Positions 23,551 through 35,854 of a stretch of DNA of 64,000 nt are shown here, one piece after another. The DNA is taken from the NCBI GenBank assembly GCA_022376925.1, contig JAIOJX010000004.1, positions 124,211,123-124,275,122 of the forward strand, written 5' to 3'. The stretch's first letter is position 1. Each line of letters begins with the position of its first letter. Source of the DNA: Tragulus kanchil (lineage: Eukaryota > Chordata > Mammalia > Artiodactyla > Tragulidae). The position numbers were made by a program, and so were the translations under genes. A model generated the notes under the pieces. It did no database searches. It worked only from the letters and a program-made list of their open reading frames with translations, and was not told the origin of the DNA.

Positions 23551-23876
23551 GGGCTTCCCCTGGTGGTCCAGTGGGTAAGGACACCGCCTTGCAGTGCAAG
23601 GGGCGCTGGTTCGATCCCTGGCCTGGGAAGATCCCACGTGCCGCGGAGTGGTTGGACTGATGTGTCCAATCACCGAGCCGGAGCTCTGGAGCCAGAGCTC
23701 TGGAACGCGTGTGCCCAGAGCGGATGCTGTGTGACAACAGACACCACCGCGATGGGAGGCCGGCAGGAGCCAAAGAACAAAGACGGATGAAAATAGAGAA
23801 ATGAAAGACCAATAGAAGTGGCCCGCCCGCTCCCCTCCCTCCCCAACCCGACCCCCGCCCCCCCCCAAAAAAAAAA
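23551..23876 (+). mobile_element. Young CHR-like tRNA SINE
   Basis: Sense copy with GGGCTTCCCCTGGTGGTCC head, GGTTCGATCCCTGGCCTGGG, and GACCAATAGAAGTGGCCCGC near the 3' end. Near-exact target repeats TTGTACAGCA / TTGTCCAGCA at 23541-23550 and 23877-23886. It carries an extra short GAGCTCTGGA(G/A)C repeat. Confidence 0.85.
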
Positions 23877-24048
23877 TTGTCCAGCAACATATTTTGAGAG
23901 GCCCCATTCATATAGCTTTCATTATAATGTGTTATTATAATTATTCTACTTTATAATTAGTTATTATTGTTAATATTTTACTATGCCTAATTTATAAGTG
24001 AAACTTAATCATAGATATGCATGTATAAGAAAAGAAGATACATCTGTA

Positions 24049-24184
24049 TTGTTGTTGTTTAGTTGCTAAGTTGTATCTGACTCTTTTGCGACCCCATGGA
24101 CTGTAGCCTGCCAGGCTCCTCTGTCCATGGAATTTTCTAGGCAGAAATACTTCAGTGGGTTGCCATTCCTTTCTCCAGGGGATT
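24049..24184 (-). mobile_element. Bov-tA SINE fragment
   Basis: GTTGTTGTTTAGTTGCTAAG tail, GCGACCCCATGGACTGTAGC and TTGCCATTCCTTTCTCC; the tRNA-like half is missing. Confidence 0.75.
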
Positions 24185-24295
24185 GTACATAGCATCTATA
24201 GCGTTAGTACTGTCTTGGAATGTATCCTTGGGTAAGGGAAGATGCTTGAATGTCCCCCTGCATGAGATTACAGTGCTGTTAGTTGTATATTATCT

Positions 24296-25032
24296 TGTTT
24301 TATTGCATTTTGCTTTATTGCATTTCGGGCTTGCCTGGTGGCCCAGGTGGTAAGTAGTCCTCCTGCAGTGTAGGAGACCTGGATTGGATCCCTGGGTCGA
24401 AAAGATCCCCTGAAGAAGGGAAAGGCTACCTACTCCAGTATCCTTGCCTAGAGAATTCCATGACTCGTCCATGGGTTGCAAAGAGTGGAACACAACTGAG
24501 AGACTTTCACTTACTCACTTACTGCATTTCACAGACATTTCATTTTTTACAGATTGAAGGTTTGTGGCAATCCTGCATTGAGCAAGTCTGGTGGCTCCAT
24601 TTTCCCAATAATATTTGCTCACTTCATGTCTCTTTCACCTTTTTATAATTTCTGTAATATTTCAGACTTTTTCATTATTATTATATTTGTTATGCTGATC
24701 AGTGATCAGTGATCTTTGATATTAGTATTACAAAAAAATTATGACTCCCTGAAGGTTCCGATAATGGTTAGCATATTTTAATAAGAGTATTTTAATCACT
24801 ATAACTTTTATTTGTTTTTTTTAAATTAATTTTTATTGGAGATTAGTTGCTTTATAGTACTGTTAATACATTTTTTAAATTAAGGTATATACATTATTTT
24901 AGGCATAACATTATTGCACACTTAACAGACTACAGTATAGTATAAACATTTATATGTACTGGAATACCAAAAAATTTGCAGGACTTGCTTTATTGCAGTG
25001 TTGCTTTTTTGTGGTGGTCTGGTGAGGTATGC
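24296..25032 (+). mobile_element. Tigger1-derived element, internally deleted
   Basis: The left end has TTATTGCATTTTGCTTTATT, and after a SINE the sequence resumes ACAGATTGAAGGTTTGTGGC and TGATCAGTGATCTTTGAT. The right end has ACTACAGTATAGTATAAAC and ends GGTGGTCTGGTGAGGTATGCC, matching Tigger1 ends as I know them. The transposase body is missing. An AT-rich L1-like scrap sits at about 24815-24870. Confidence 0.75.
24327..24522 (+). mobile_element. Bov-tA SINE in Tigger1 remnant
   Basis: Sense copy, GGGCTTGCCTGGTGGCCC head to GAACACAACTGAGAGACTTT; target repeat TGCATTTC at 24319-24326 and 24523-24530. Confidence 0.85.
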
Positions 25033-25363
25033 CTATCGTACTGTATGACTCAGATATAGGAATTCTCTGGGGGCCCAGAAATAGTTTCTGCCTCTCAGTA
25101 AAATTTCTGGTTTTGCATCAGTGATTTTGAACTCAGAGATAAAGACAAATGGCTCCTTTGCTGTACCTTCTTATTTGTCAAGATAGCTACAGCTCTGAGA
25201 ACTCTAAAGGACGCAGTGGGAAGATATTGGCCACCCTGGCTGATTATAAGCATTCTTCCAAGATTTGGTTATTTGGTTTGGGAAGGGCTAACCACTTCCT
25301 GGGGTTTGCATTTGGATTTCCTGCTCAGCCCCTGCAAGATTTCACTTATCACATATAACTAAG

Positions 25364-25562
25364 TCACTTCGGTTGTTTCCAACTCTTTGGGATCCTATGG
25401 ACTGTATCATAGCAGGCTGCTTTGTCCATGGGATTCTCTAGGCAAGAATACTGGAGTGGGTTTCCATGCCTTCCTCCAGGGGATCTTCCTGACCCAGCAA
25501 TCAGATCCTGTGTCTCTCATGTCTCCTGTGTCAGTAGGCAGTTTCTTTACCACCAGTGCCCT
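25364..25562 (-). mobile_element. Bov-tA SINE
   Basis: AAGTCACTTCGGTTGTTTCC, GGATCCTATGGACTG and TACTGGAGTGGGTTTCCATG mark an antisense copy; the head at the right is degraded. Confidence 0.75.
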
Positions 25563-25683
25563 GGCCCTTTTCACTTTTTTATCATTAGTGTCTGATAGGC
25601 AGAAGATAAGGGATACAGGTTTTAGATAAGGTGTACATGTTTACTGAGTTGGAAAGTGTATGGCAGGAAATGCATTCCTTTTT

Positions 25684-26014
25684 AAAATATCTATTTACCT
25701 ATTTTATTATTATTATTATTTTGGCTGTGGTGGGTCTTCATGGCTGCACGAGGGCTTTCTCTAGTTGCAGCCAGTGGAGGCTGCTCTTCCTTGTAGTGTG
25801 TGGGCTTCTCATTGCAGTGCCTTGCCTTGTTGCAGAGCACAGGCTGGAGGCAGGCTTCAGTCGTGGCTCTCAGGCTCTAGAGCGCTGGCTCAGCAGCTGT
25901 GGAGCTGGGGCTTAGTTGCTCTGTGGCATGTGGGATCTTCCTGGACCAGGGATTTAACCCGTGTCTCTCACATTGCAAGACGGATTCTTAGCCACTGGAC
26001 CACCAGGGAAGCTA
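25684..26014 (-). mobile_element. CHR-like tRNA SINE (older)
   Basis: Antisense: TTATTATTATTATTTTGGCT at left, GGTGGGTCTTCATGGCTGCA body, GGACCACCAGGGAAGC at right. Confidence 0.75.
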
Positions 26015-27245
26015 GGAAAGACACTCTTACTATAAGCTGTCCAACAGCATTTTTTTGTGGCATAAACACTATGTACCTGATAAGGTAGTAACCTGAGCTG
26101 AGCATTTTCTGCTCTGCTTGGTTGCTGTGCCAGCTTGCTAGTCCAGAAATAAAGTATCGGCTAAATGGACATGCTGTCCAGAGCCAAGATCAACAAATAC
26201 AGAGAGGTTATCTCCAAACAGAGATAAGTTCAAATGTGTAATGGGTTGAATAACCACATAGAATCAATGAAAGTGTGGTTAGAAAAGTTCCTAATCAGTG
26301 AATGACCAAATATATTCTGTTTTATGGTATGGACCTCTGAAATTGGAGGGAGTTTCAGAAAGCGAATGGGATATATTCATGTATTATTTTACTATTAAAA
26401 TCACTTTATTTAGACAGGGCTCCAGAGGATGTCAGTGGTGTTCTCATATTGGATAATTGAGCGAATTTATCAAAGAGATACTTTTTAAAGGAACAGTCAG
26501 GACTGAGGGAAGGCAACATGAGTACTGAAGAACCCTCAGGTTGAGGAGAGCTGTTACCACCGTCCTGGCCCTGATGGGAAAAGGGAATGGGGGCTGTTAG
26601 GACCCAGAAGAAAGCCTTATGTAGAGGGTTATCCAGTGTGCTGCAGCCTGCCATGGAGAGAACCAAGGGAATAGAAGTCCTGACACCTTCCTCCCCTCAC
26701 CCCTATCCTCCTTCAGGATCAAGGCGGGTGAGGGGAGAATAGGGTATGTCTTCAGTTGTCTGGACCGGTCAGAAGTGGATGGATCCAATCAAGCCAGACA
26801 GCGGGGGCCCCATGATTGAGTCTACACAGGCCAGGCACCCCAGGCCTAGGGGAGACTGGAGATTGGAGAATGGATCTGGTGGAACACATGACAAAAGCAT
26901 GAAGCCTTAATGCTTTTCATTTTTATTACAGAAAAGCGAGTAAGGAGGGGAAAGGTGAAATCAAGCAATAAGCTTATTTGACAGATGTCAACAAATGTTT
27001 ATGTAGAACCTTATCTGGAGGAAGACTTTCTGAGAAGGGTGGAAAGGCCAGTGGAAGGGCCCTCATGCTGGATGCCTGGTGTATTTGAGGGACCGTAAGG
27101 AGGAAGAGAAGTAAGCAAAAAGGAGAATGAGAAGAGTGGGGTCAGAGGTAGGAAGGGGCATTCCAGCCCACCCCCAGGGGCCACTCTAGAGACCTTTGCC
27201 TTTACTCCGAATAGATACACACCCTGCAGGGTTTTGAGCAGAGCA
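26015..27245. other. Intron 3 DNA, possible old repeat at right
   Basis: No gene seen. From about 26990 to 27360 the sequence (GTTTTGAGCAGAGCAGTGAC and neighbours) looks like an old mammalian interspersed repeat that I cannot name; a related antisense or sense stretch may lie near 38550-38980. Confidence 0.35.
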
Positions 27246-27611
27246 GTGACACGATCTGACATGTTGTATGTTATGCTTGTAGTTTGGGCTGTCATTTTGT
27301 GAGTAGGTTGTAGTGGACAGGAAGAGAATCAGGAAGGTTACTGCAGTATTCTGGTAAGATATGGTGCCAGTTCCAGACAGCAAGTGAGAAATGCTCAGAT
27401 TTTGGGTGGATTCTAAATGCAGTCAGGATTTTCCAGCAGAGCTGACTTGGAACCCATGTGTCAGGGATCACTCTATGAGCTTTGTTCTGAAGATTTGTAG
27501 GATGGGACTGCCATCAGATGAGATGGAGAAGGCTACAGGTGGAACTGAATTGAGGGAAATAGAATTGTTTACCTAAGGAACTAGGAAATTGTTTAGTATC
27601 TGTATGTATCT

Positions 27612-27730
27612 GTGCGTGCTCAGGCGTGCTCAGGTGTGTCCAACTCTTGCGACGCGATGGACTGTAGCCTTCGAGGCTCATCTGTCCATGGGATTTTTCA
27701 GGCAGGAATACTGGAGTAGATTGTCATTTA
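27612..27730 (-). mobile_element. Bov-tA SINE fragment (inverted-repeat arm 1)
   Basis: Antisense body with GTGCTCAGGTGTGTCCAACT and GCGACGCGATGGACTGTAGC; head missing. Copy at 28724-28842. Confidence 0.75.
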
Positions 27731-27896
27731 GGAGAAGATAAAAAACAAAGAAACAGAAACGATTGTTATGTTTTCCAAGAGACTCTTTAGTGATTTGGAG
27801 CCTTCTAGTGGTCACATATATTGTTAATCAAATTCCCACCTTTCAAAACTGCACTCTTGAAATTACTTGGAATTTAGGCTTTAGTTTTCTTTTGAA

Positions 27897-28105
27897 GGGC
27901 TTCCCGGGTAGCTTAGTGGTAAACAGTCCAGCTGCCAGTGCAGGAGATGCAGGAGACTTGAGTTTGATCCCTGGGTCCGGAAGATCCCCGGAGAAGGGAA
28001 TGGCAACCCATTCTACTATTCACTGGAAAATTCCGTGCACAGAGGGGCCTGGAAGGCTACAGTCCATCGGGTCGCAAGAGTCGGACACACCTGAGCACGC
28101 ACAGA
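27897..28105 (+). mobile_element. Bov-tA SINE (inverted-repeat arm 2)
   Basis: Sense, full length: GGGCTTCCCGGGTAGCTTAG head to CGGACACACCTGAGCACGC. Copy at 29009-29217. Confidence 0.85.
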
Positions 28106-29422
28106 TACATAGAGGCATTAAACAATTTCCTAGTTCTTTAGGTTAACAATTCTGTTCCTCTCAATTCAGCTCCATGAACTGAGTTCATGGGGTTGCAAAA
28201 GAATCAAACATGACTCAAGTTTGTTTTGAACTCCCCAGTTTCTTTTGAACCAAGTAAGAATAGAATTTCCAGGTTTTTTTGTCTGTGTTTTGTGACTTGT
28301 GGGATTTTAGTCCCTCAGGTGGCACAGGGAAGAGATTTGCCTTTACTCCAAAGGAAGGTGACACGATCTGACATGTTGTATGTTATGCTTGTAGTTTGGG
28401 CTGTCATTTTGTGAGTAGGTTGTAGTGGACAGGAAGAGAATCAGGAAGGTTACTGCAGTATTCTGGTAAGATATGGTGCCAGTTCCAGACAGCAAGTGAG
28501 AAATGCTCAGATTTTGGGTGGATTCTAAATGCAGTCAGGATTTTCCAGCAGAGCTGACTTGGAACCCATGTGTCAGGGATCACTCTATGAGCTTTGTTCT
28601 GAAGATTTGTAGGATGGGACTGCCATCAGATGAGATGGAGAAGGCTACAGGTGGAACTGAATTGAGGGAAATAGAATTGTTTACCTAAGGAACTAGGAAA
28701 TTGTTTAGTATCTGTATGTATCTGTGCGTGCTCAGGCGTGCTCAGGTGTGTCCAACTCTTGCGACGCGATGGACTGTAGCCTTCGAGGCTCATCTGTCCA
28801 TGGGATTTTTCAGGCAGGAATACTGGAGTAGATTGTCATTTAGGAGAAGATAAAAAACAAAGAAACAGAAACGATTGTTATGTTTTCCAAGAGACTCTTT
28901 AGTGATTTGGAGCCTTCTAGTGGTCACATATATTGTTAATCAAATTCCCACCTTTCAAAACTGCACTCTTGAAATTACTTGGAATTTAGGCTTTAGTTTT
29001 CTTTTGAAGGGCTTCCCGGGTAGCTTAGTGGTAAACAGTCCAGCTGCCAGTGCAGGAGATGCAGGAGACTTGAGTTTGATCCCTGGGTCCGGAAGATCCC
29101 CGGAGAAGGGAATGGCAACCCATTCTACTATTCACTGGAAAATTCCGTGCACAGAGGGGCCTGGAAGGCTACAGTCCATCGGGTCGCAAGAGTCGGACAC
29201 ACCTGAGCACGCACAGATACATAGAGGCATTAAACAATTTCCTAGTTCTTTAGGTTAACAATTCTGTTCCTCTCAATTCAGCTCCATGAACTGAGTTCAT
29301 GGGGTTGCAAAAGAATCAAACATGACTCAAGTTTGTTTTGAACTCCCCAGTTTCTTTTGAACCAAGTAAGAATAGAATTTCCAGGTTTTTTTGTCTGTGT
29401 TTTGTGACTTGTGGGATTTTAG

Positions 29423-29496
29423 TCCCCTGACCAGGCATTGAACTCTGGCCACCACAAAGTGCTGAGTCCTAACCACTGGACATCAGGGAACTCTCC
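29423..29496 (-). mobile_element. CHR-like SINE end fragment
   Basis: CCTGACCAGGCATTGAACTC and CTAACCACTGGACATCAGGG are the complement of a tRNA-like SINE head; about 74 bases remain. Confidence 0.6.
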
Positions 29497-30107
<611 letters not shown>

Positions 30108-30284
30108 TAGGAATTTCTTCATTTAAGAGAGGTAAAGTAGAATGCTCTTTTGGCAAACCAGGGAGACTTGTTTATAAGTCACACCTCTTGATTTCTAGAG
30201 GACTAATATTTTATTGCTATGCACTATAAAAGGAGGTATTTCTAGTAAAAACATTCAGGCTTCAGGATAAAAGGTTAAGTTTGG

Positions 30285-30610
30285 GGCTTCCCTGGTGGTC
30301 CAGTGGGTAGGGACACTGCCTTGCAGTGCAAGGGGCGCTGGTTCGATCCCTGGCCTGGGAAGATCCCACGTGCTGCGGACCGGCTGGACGAATGTGTCCA
30401 ATTACTGAGCCGGAGCTCTGGAGCGCACGCGCCCAGAGCTGGTGCTCTGCGACAACAGAGGCCACTGCGATGGGAGGCCCACACGGGCCAAAGAACAAAG
30501 ATGGATGAAAACGGATAAATGAAAGACCAATAGAAGTGGCCCGCCCATCCCCTCCCTCCTCAACCTGCCCCTCGCCATAAATAAATAAATAAATATTAAA
30601 AAAAAAAAAA
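30285..30610 (+). mobile_element. Young CHR-like tRNA SINE
   Basis: Sense copy with a perfect 16-base target repeat, AAAAGGTTAAGTTTGG, at 30269-30284 and 30611-30626. Ends in (AAAT)n and an A-run. It sits 255 bases after exon 4. Confidence 0.9.
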
Positions 30611-30954
30611 AAAAGGTTAAGTTTGGTACTAGAATGTGTAGTTCACTGGAGCATACAAAAGAACTCGCTGAAATGTTTGAAGATTGTCTTAAAAGTCAAT
30701 TCCTACTAATCATACAATTAGTAATTTATGGAGAATCTGGTCTTGCTGAGACATACCAGGAAACTGAAGCCCGTGCAAGGGCGTAAAACTGACTGCATCA
30801 CAGACTCAGTGCTGGGGTCAGAGCCCAGGTCTCCAGGAAACTGAAGCCATTGCAAAGGAAGCGATGGCTCCAGTTAATTTAGCAAGTTTCCACTCAGTTT
30901 ATCCACCATCCCCAATCCTATCCAGGTGAAGTGTTTGTTATTAAGGAACCTTTT

Positions 30955-31093
30955 TTTAAATCATTTTATTTAGTTATTTGGCTATGTTGGACTTTTACTT
31001 GCAGCATGTGACCTCTAGTTCTCTGACCAGGGATCGAACCCTGGCCCTCTGTGGTGGGAGCAGAGTCTTAGCCACTGGGCCACCAGGGAAGTT
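30955..31093 (-). mobile_element. CHR-like SINE, truncated
   Basis: TTTAGTTATTTGGCTATGTT to GGGCCACCAGGGAAGTT, antisense. Copy at 31998-32136. Confidence 0.7.
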
Positions 31094-33039
31094 GGAGGAA
31101 CCTTTTTGAAGCCATATTATTAGTGAAACAAGGGCCTGCAGGCTTGAATGCAGTCCTCTTCTTCCATTTTGACACTGTTTGTCTTCATCTCAGAAACAGC
31201 CCATGGCTCTGCTTTATTTTTGTCCACAGAATGTGTTCTTTCTCCCAACTTCATCAAATTGGTAGCAGTGTAATGTAGCAGGATGTTAAAATTTTCAGCC
31301 GTTAAATCCCTGCATGTGTTTATTTGGAGAGAGCAGGTATGGGAGAACTGTTCTACCTGTTTTTCAACTGTTCTGCCCGATCATTCGATAGTGTTGGCAC
31401 CTGTGCCTACTCCAGCATTGCACTATGCTTGGTCTTTATCCAATTTTCACATAAAGGTTTTTGAAATAACAAAAGGTGTAGGTCTTCACCGCTAGTTGCT
31501 GCTTTTATAAAACACCACAGATTAGGTGACTTAGAGAAGAGAAAATAATTTCTCACTGTTACGGTGGCTGAAAAGTACAGGACCAAGGGACAGGCTGCTG
31601 TGGTTCTCGGCAGAGGGGAGGAGGGGGAGGAGAGAGCGAGTGAACACGAGAGCAAGAGTGCAGGAGCGCCGGCGTGCACCTGCTGGTGAGTGCCCCAGGG
31701 TCTCCTCTCTGATCAGGGCCCAGTGCTGTGATCTCACGGAATCTTACTGAGCTCTGTAAAGGCCCACGTCTAAGTACAGTCACACTGGGGTGAGGGCTTC
31801 AGCATAAGCATTTGGGTGAGAGGACGTACGTTCATCTGTTGCGTGCACTTTTCATCTTTACATTATAAACTGAGGTAACGTAGCCTTTCAGTTTTGGAGC
31901 TACTGAAAAATAACTTCTCAATTACCTCTTAAATATTTTATATTATGCCTTGTTTTGTCAGAGGGTATATACATGGGAAAGGAACTTCCTTCATATTTTT
32001 AAATCATTTTATTTAGTTATTTGGCTATGTTGGACTTTTACTTGCAGCATGTGACCTCTAGTTCTCTGACCAGGGATCGAACCCTGGCCCTCTGTGGTGG
32101 GAGCAGAGTCTTAGCCACTGGGCCACCAGGGAAGTTGGAGGAACCTTTTTGAAGCCATATTATTAGTGAAACAAGGGCCTGCAGGCTTGAATGCAGTCCT
32201 CTTCTTCCATTTTGACACTGTTTGTCTTCATCTCAGAAACAGCCCATGGCTCTGCTTTATTTTTGTCCACAGAATGTGTTCTTTCTCCCAACTTCATCAA
32301 ATTGGTAGCAGTGTAATGTAGCAGGATGTTAAAATTTTCAGCCGTTAAATCCCTGCATGTGTTTATTTGGAGAGAGCAGGTATGGGAGAACTGTTCTACC
32401 TGTTTTTCAACTGTTCTGCCCGATCATTCGATAGTGTTGGCACCTGTGCCTACTCCAGCATTGCACTATGCTTGGTCTTTATCCAATTTTCACATAAAGG
32501 TTTTGAAATAACAAAAGGTGTAGGTCTTCACCGCTAGTTGCTGCTTTTATAAAACACCACAGATTAGGTGACTTAGAGAAGAGAAAATAATTTCTCACTG
32601 TTACGGTGGCTGAAAAGTACAGGACCAAGGGACAGGCTGCTGTGGTTCTCGGCAGAGGGGAGGAGGGGGAGGAGAGAGCGAGTGAACACGAGAGCAAGAG
32701 TGCAGGAGCGCCGGCGTGCACCTGCTGGTGAGTGCCCCAGGGTCTCCTCTCTGATCAGGGCCCAGTGCTGTGATCTCACGGAATCTTACTGAGCTCTGTA
32801 AAGGCCCACGTCTAAGTACAGTCACACTGGGGTGAGGGCTTCAGCATAAGCATTTGGGTGAGAGGACGTACGTTCATCTGTTGCGTGCACTTTTCATCTT
32901 TACATTATAAACTGAGGTAACGTAGCCTTTCAGTTTTGGAGCTACTGAAAAATAACTTCTCAATTACCTCTTAAATATTTTATATTATGCCTTGTTTTGT
33001 CAGAGGGTATATACATGGGAAAGGAACTTCCTTCATATT
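30955..33039 (+). repeat. Direct duplication 6 (about 1.04 kb x 2)
   Basis: Unit A 30955-31997 abuts unit B 31998-33039. The difference I noted is TTTTTGAAATAAC against TTTTGAAATAAC, which changes the offset from 1043 to 1042. Each unit starts with an antisense CHR-like SINE end. No exon. Confidence 0.92.
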
Positions 33040-33536
33040 TCTTTCACATTTTTTTTTTTTAGCTGAAAGAAGTTTGTCTTTCCTGCCCTGGCTTAGTGGC
33101 CCATGAGTCAGCATTGGCTCTGGGCACTGCGAGCCAGCGAGGAAGTGCTGTGAAGGGTAGGGATTATGGGGTCCCCAGGGTGTGTGTGGAACAGGGCTTG
33201 ATGGTACCTGCAGGGGGCATGACTGCAGAAGTAATCTACTTTCAAGCCTTTGCCTAGTTGGACAGAGAAGGTGTAAAGTATTCAGGAAGCATAGGCTTAA
33301 AGAGTATTTTCAAGTAGGGGTGTTATTAGGGTTGTTTGGATTATTTGACTTTGTGAATGCTACTAACTTTAAATACCCACAGAGGAGAGTCACGTCTGTC
33401 ATTAGACAGAGCAGAGAACGAGGCATCGCAAAGGTTTCCAGTTACGTCATGGGTTCATTCTTCCTAAAATATCCTGTCTACTTCAGGTGACTAGCGTCTG
33501 GAAGCCCAGCTGTTTGTCCCTTCTTTGAATTTAGTA
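33040..33536. other. Intron 4 DNA, nothing recognised
   Basis: No gene or clear repeat seen; the open frame at 33182-33490 shows no domain. Confidence 0.4.
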
Positions 33537-33614
33537 TTGGACTGGCCAAAAAGTTCGTCTGGAGTTTTCCATTAAATGTTAGAAAAAACCTAAATGTACT
33601 TTTTGGCCAGCTGA
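33537..33614. mobile_element. Mariner-type MITE, 78 bases
   Basis: Starts TTGGACTGGCCAAAAAGTTC and ends ACTTTTTGGCCAGCTGA: terminal inverted repeats that almost fill the element, flanked by TA at both ends (33535-33536, 33615-33616). Matches the short palindromic mariner derivative common in ruminants. Confidence 0.8.
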
Positions 33615-34000
33615 TATGTCTACATGCCCCAGTTTTTATAAGTAGACAATTGTTTTCAAGTTGGGACAATATTTAGCTCACAATCGTTAATATCTAAACC
33701 TGTTCTCACTGCTGGCTAGCCAGGCAGTTATCTAGTGTGAATATAACTAACTAGACCATAACAAGAGGTTCCACATTAGGGGTTGTGCCAGGGAATGTTC
33801 AGGGTCAGAGGATTCTCCTGGGCAAACAAGGTGAAAGACGGGTGGTGGTGGGAGACAAGCTGGGGAAGGTAGGATTGAAGTCACCAGTCCATAAAAGGGA
33901 AATAAAGTGATCAGAAGAAGATACAAACAAACTCTGCACACAGATGTTCCTACTCTGAAACAAGATTTGAATTTCTCTTGACTTTTTAAAAAGCAGTTTG

Positions 34001-34340
34001 GGGCTTCCCCTGGTGGTCCAGTGGGTAAGGACACCGCCTTGCAGTGCAAGGGGCGCCGGTTCGAGCCCTGGCCTGGGAAGATCCCACGTGCCGCGGAGCG
34101 GCTGGACTGATGTGTCCAATTACCGAGCCAGAGCTCTGGAGCGCATGCGCCCAGAGCTGGTGCTCTACAACAACAGATGCCACCGCAATGGGAGGCCCAC
34201 AGGAGCCAAAGAACAAAGACTGATGAACACAGAGAAACGAAAGACCAAAAAGAAGTGGCCCGCCTGCTCCCTTCCCTCCCCAACCCGACCGCCGCCCAAA
34301 ATAAATAAATAAATAAATCTTTAAAAAAAAAAAAAAAAAA
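34001..34340 (+). mobile_element. Young CHR-like tRNA SINE
   Basis: Sense full-length copy, target repeat AAAAAGCAGTTTG exact at 33988-34000 and 34341-34353. Tail (AAAT)n then about 23 A. Forms an inverted pair with the SINE at 34559-34892. Confidence 0.9.
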
Positions 34341-34558
34341 AAAAAGCAGTTTGCCTGTATGTTGTCCTCCTTGTCCAGCTTAAATTTTTCCTCAGTTAGA
34401 TAATGTAGTGAATAAAATACTTAGGAGAAGGTTTAGAATAAACTCGAAATAAATTTGGGAATTTTGCATTGTTATTATTATATAATCATGATATTGTAAT
34501 TTATTGTAAGATTCAGGCTGTACCTACCTAAAACACAACACTTAATTGTGTGCTTTTT

Positions 34559-34892
34559 TTTTTTTAAATTTTATTTAATTTTTTTATTTTTGGGCGGGGG
34601 TCGGGTTGGGGAGGGTGGGGAGCGGGCGGGCCACTTCTATTGATCTTTTCATTTCTCCATTTTTTCATCCGTCTTTGTTCTTTGGCTCCTGTGGGCCTCC
34701 CATCGCGGTGGCGTCTGTCCTTGCAGAGCACCGGCTCTGGGCGCATGCGCTCCAAAGCTCCGGCTCGGTAATTGGACACATTGGTCCAGCCGCTCCGCAG
34801 CACGTGGGATCTTCCCACGTGCCAGGGCTCGAACCGGCGCCGCTTGCACTGCAAGGCGGTGTCTTTACCCACTGGACCACCAGGGGAAGCCC
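34559..34892 (-). mobile_element. Young CHR-like tRNA SINE
   Basis: Antisense full-length copy, target repeat AATTGTGTGCTTTTT exact at 34544-34558 and 34893-34907. Contains a small CCCACGTG echo near 34815. About 390 bases before exon 5. Confidence 0.9.
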
Positions 34893-35284
34893 AATTGTGT
34901 GCTTTTTAATGCATACAGTTACAGTTACCTACTTCAGATTTGGAAATTGCTTTGAAAATATTACAAACAGACTGTTGTGGAATGTGATGTCAAGAAACCA
35001 ATGGAGACTAAAACATGGAAGCTGAGAGCACACATATACAAATAAGCAAATAAGCGTATACAAATAAGAATGAAGGATTACAAACACAGAGGTGGTTGTC
35101 TGGAGAGACAAGAATTGTTTTACACTGACCTTCTAGCCTGCGGTGTCAGTGAGGTACACTGACATGCACTGCTAGGGGTGGTTTAGCTGAATAGACCCCT
35201 CGAAAACAGGGACTGTGCCAATAAGTGTTTGCGTCCGCAGACAGAAGTGTGCTTAATGACCTTGGGTTGTTTGCTTCCTTGTAG

Positions 35285-35854
<570 letters not shown>

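Larger units (their letters stand above)
22941..24244 (+). mobile_element. Tigger-family DNA transposon remnant
   Basis: Begins CAGCAGTCCCCCTGTTAGGC after TA, close to Tigger-type terminal repeats, followed by the typical AAATGGAAAATTCCAGAAAT. A transposase start lies at 23255. A CHR-like SINE (23551-23876) and a Bov-tA piece (24049-24184) interrupt it, and most of the transposase is deleted. The right end (near TGTATCCTTGGGTAAGG) is degraded, so 24244 is approximate. Confidence 0.75.
27542..28173. repeat. Inverted repeat with arms of about 130 bases
   Basis: Arm 1 at 27542-27672 and arm 2 at 28040-28173 are inverted copies with roughly 85-90 percent agreement by eye. The outer 70 bases (GAACTAGGAAATTGTTTA and flanks) are not SINE; the inner part of each arm is Bov-tA. 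A second set lies at 28654-29285 through duplication 5. Confidence 0.85.
27246..29425 (+). repeat. Direct duplication 5 (about 1.07 kb x 2)
   Basis: Unit A 27246-28313 and unit B 28358-29425, offset 1112; I found no base difference by eye. The 44-base spacer 28314-28357 contains a degraded version of the sequence leading into unit A (TTTGCCTTTACTCC, compare 27197). Each unit carries the inverted repeat described separately. No exon. Confidence 0.92.

Noticed and set aside
33747..34283. 178-codon antisense open frame
   Set aside because: Half of it is a young SINE read backwards; the rest shows no family.
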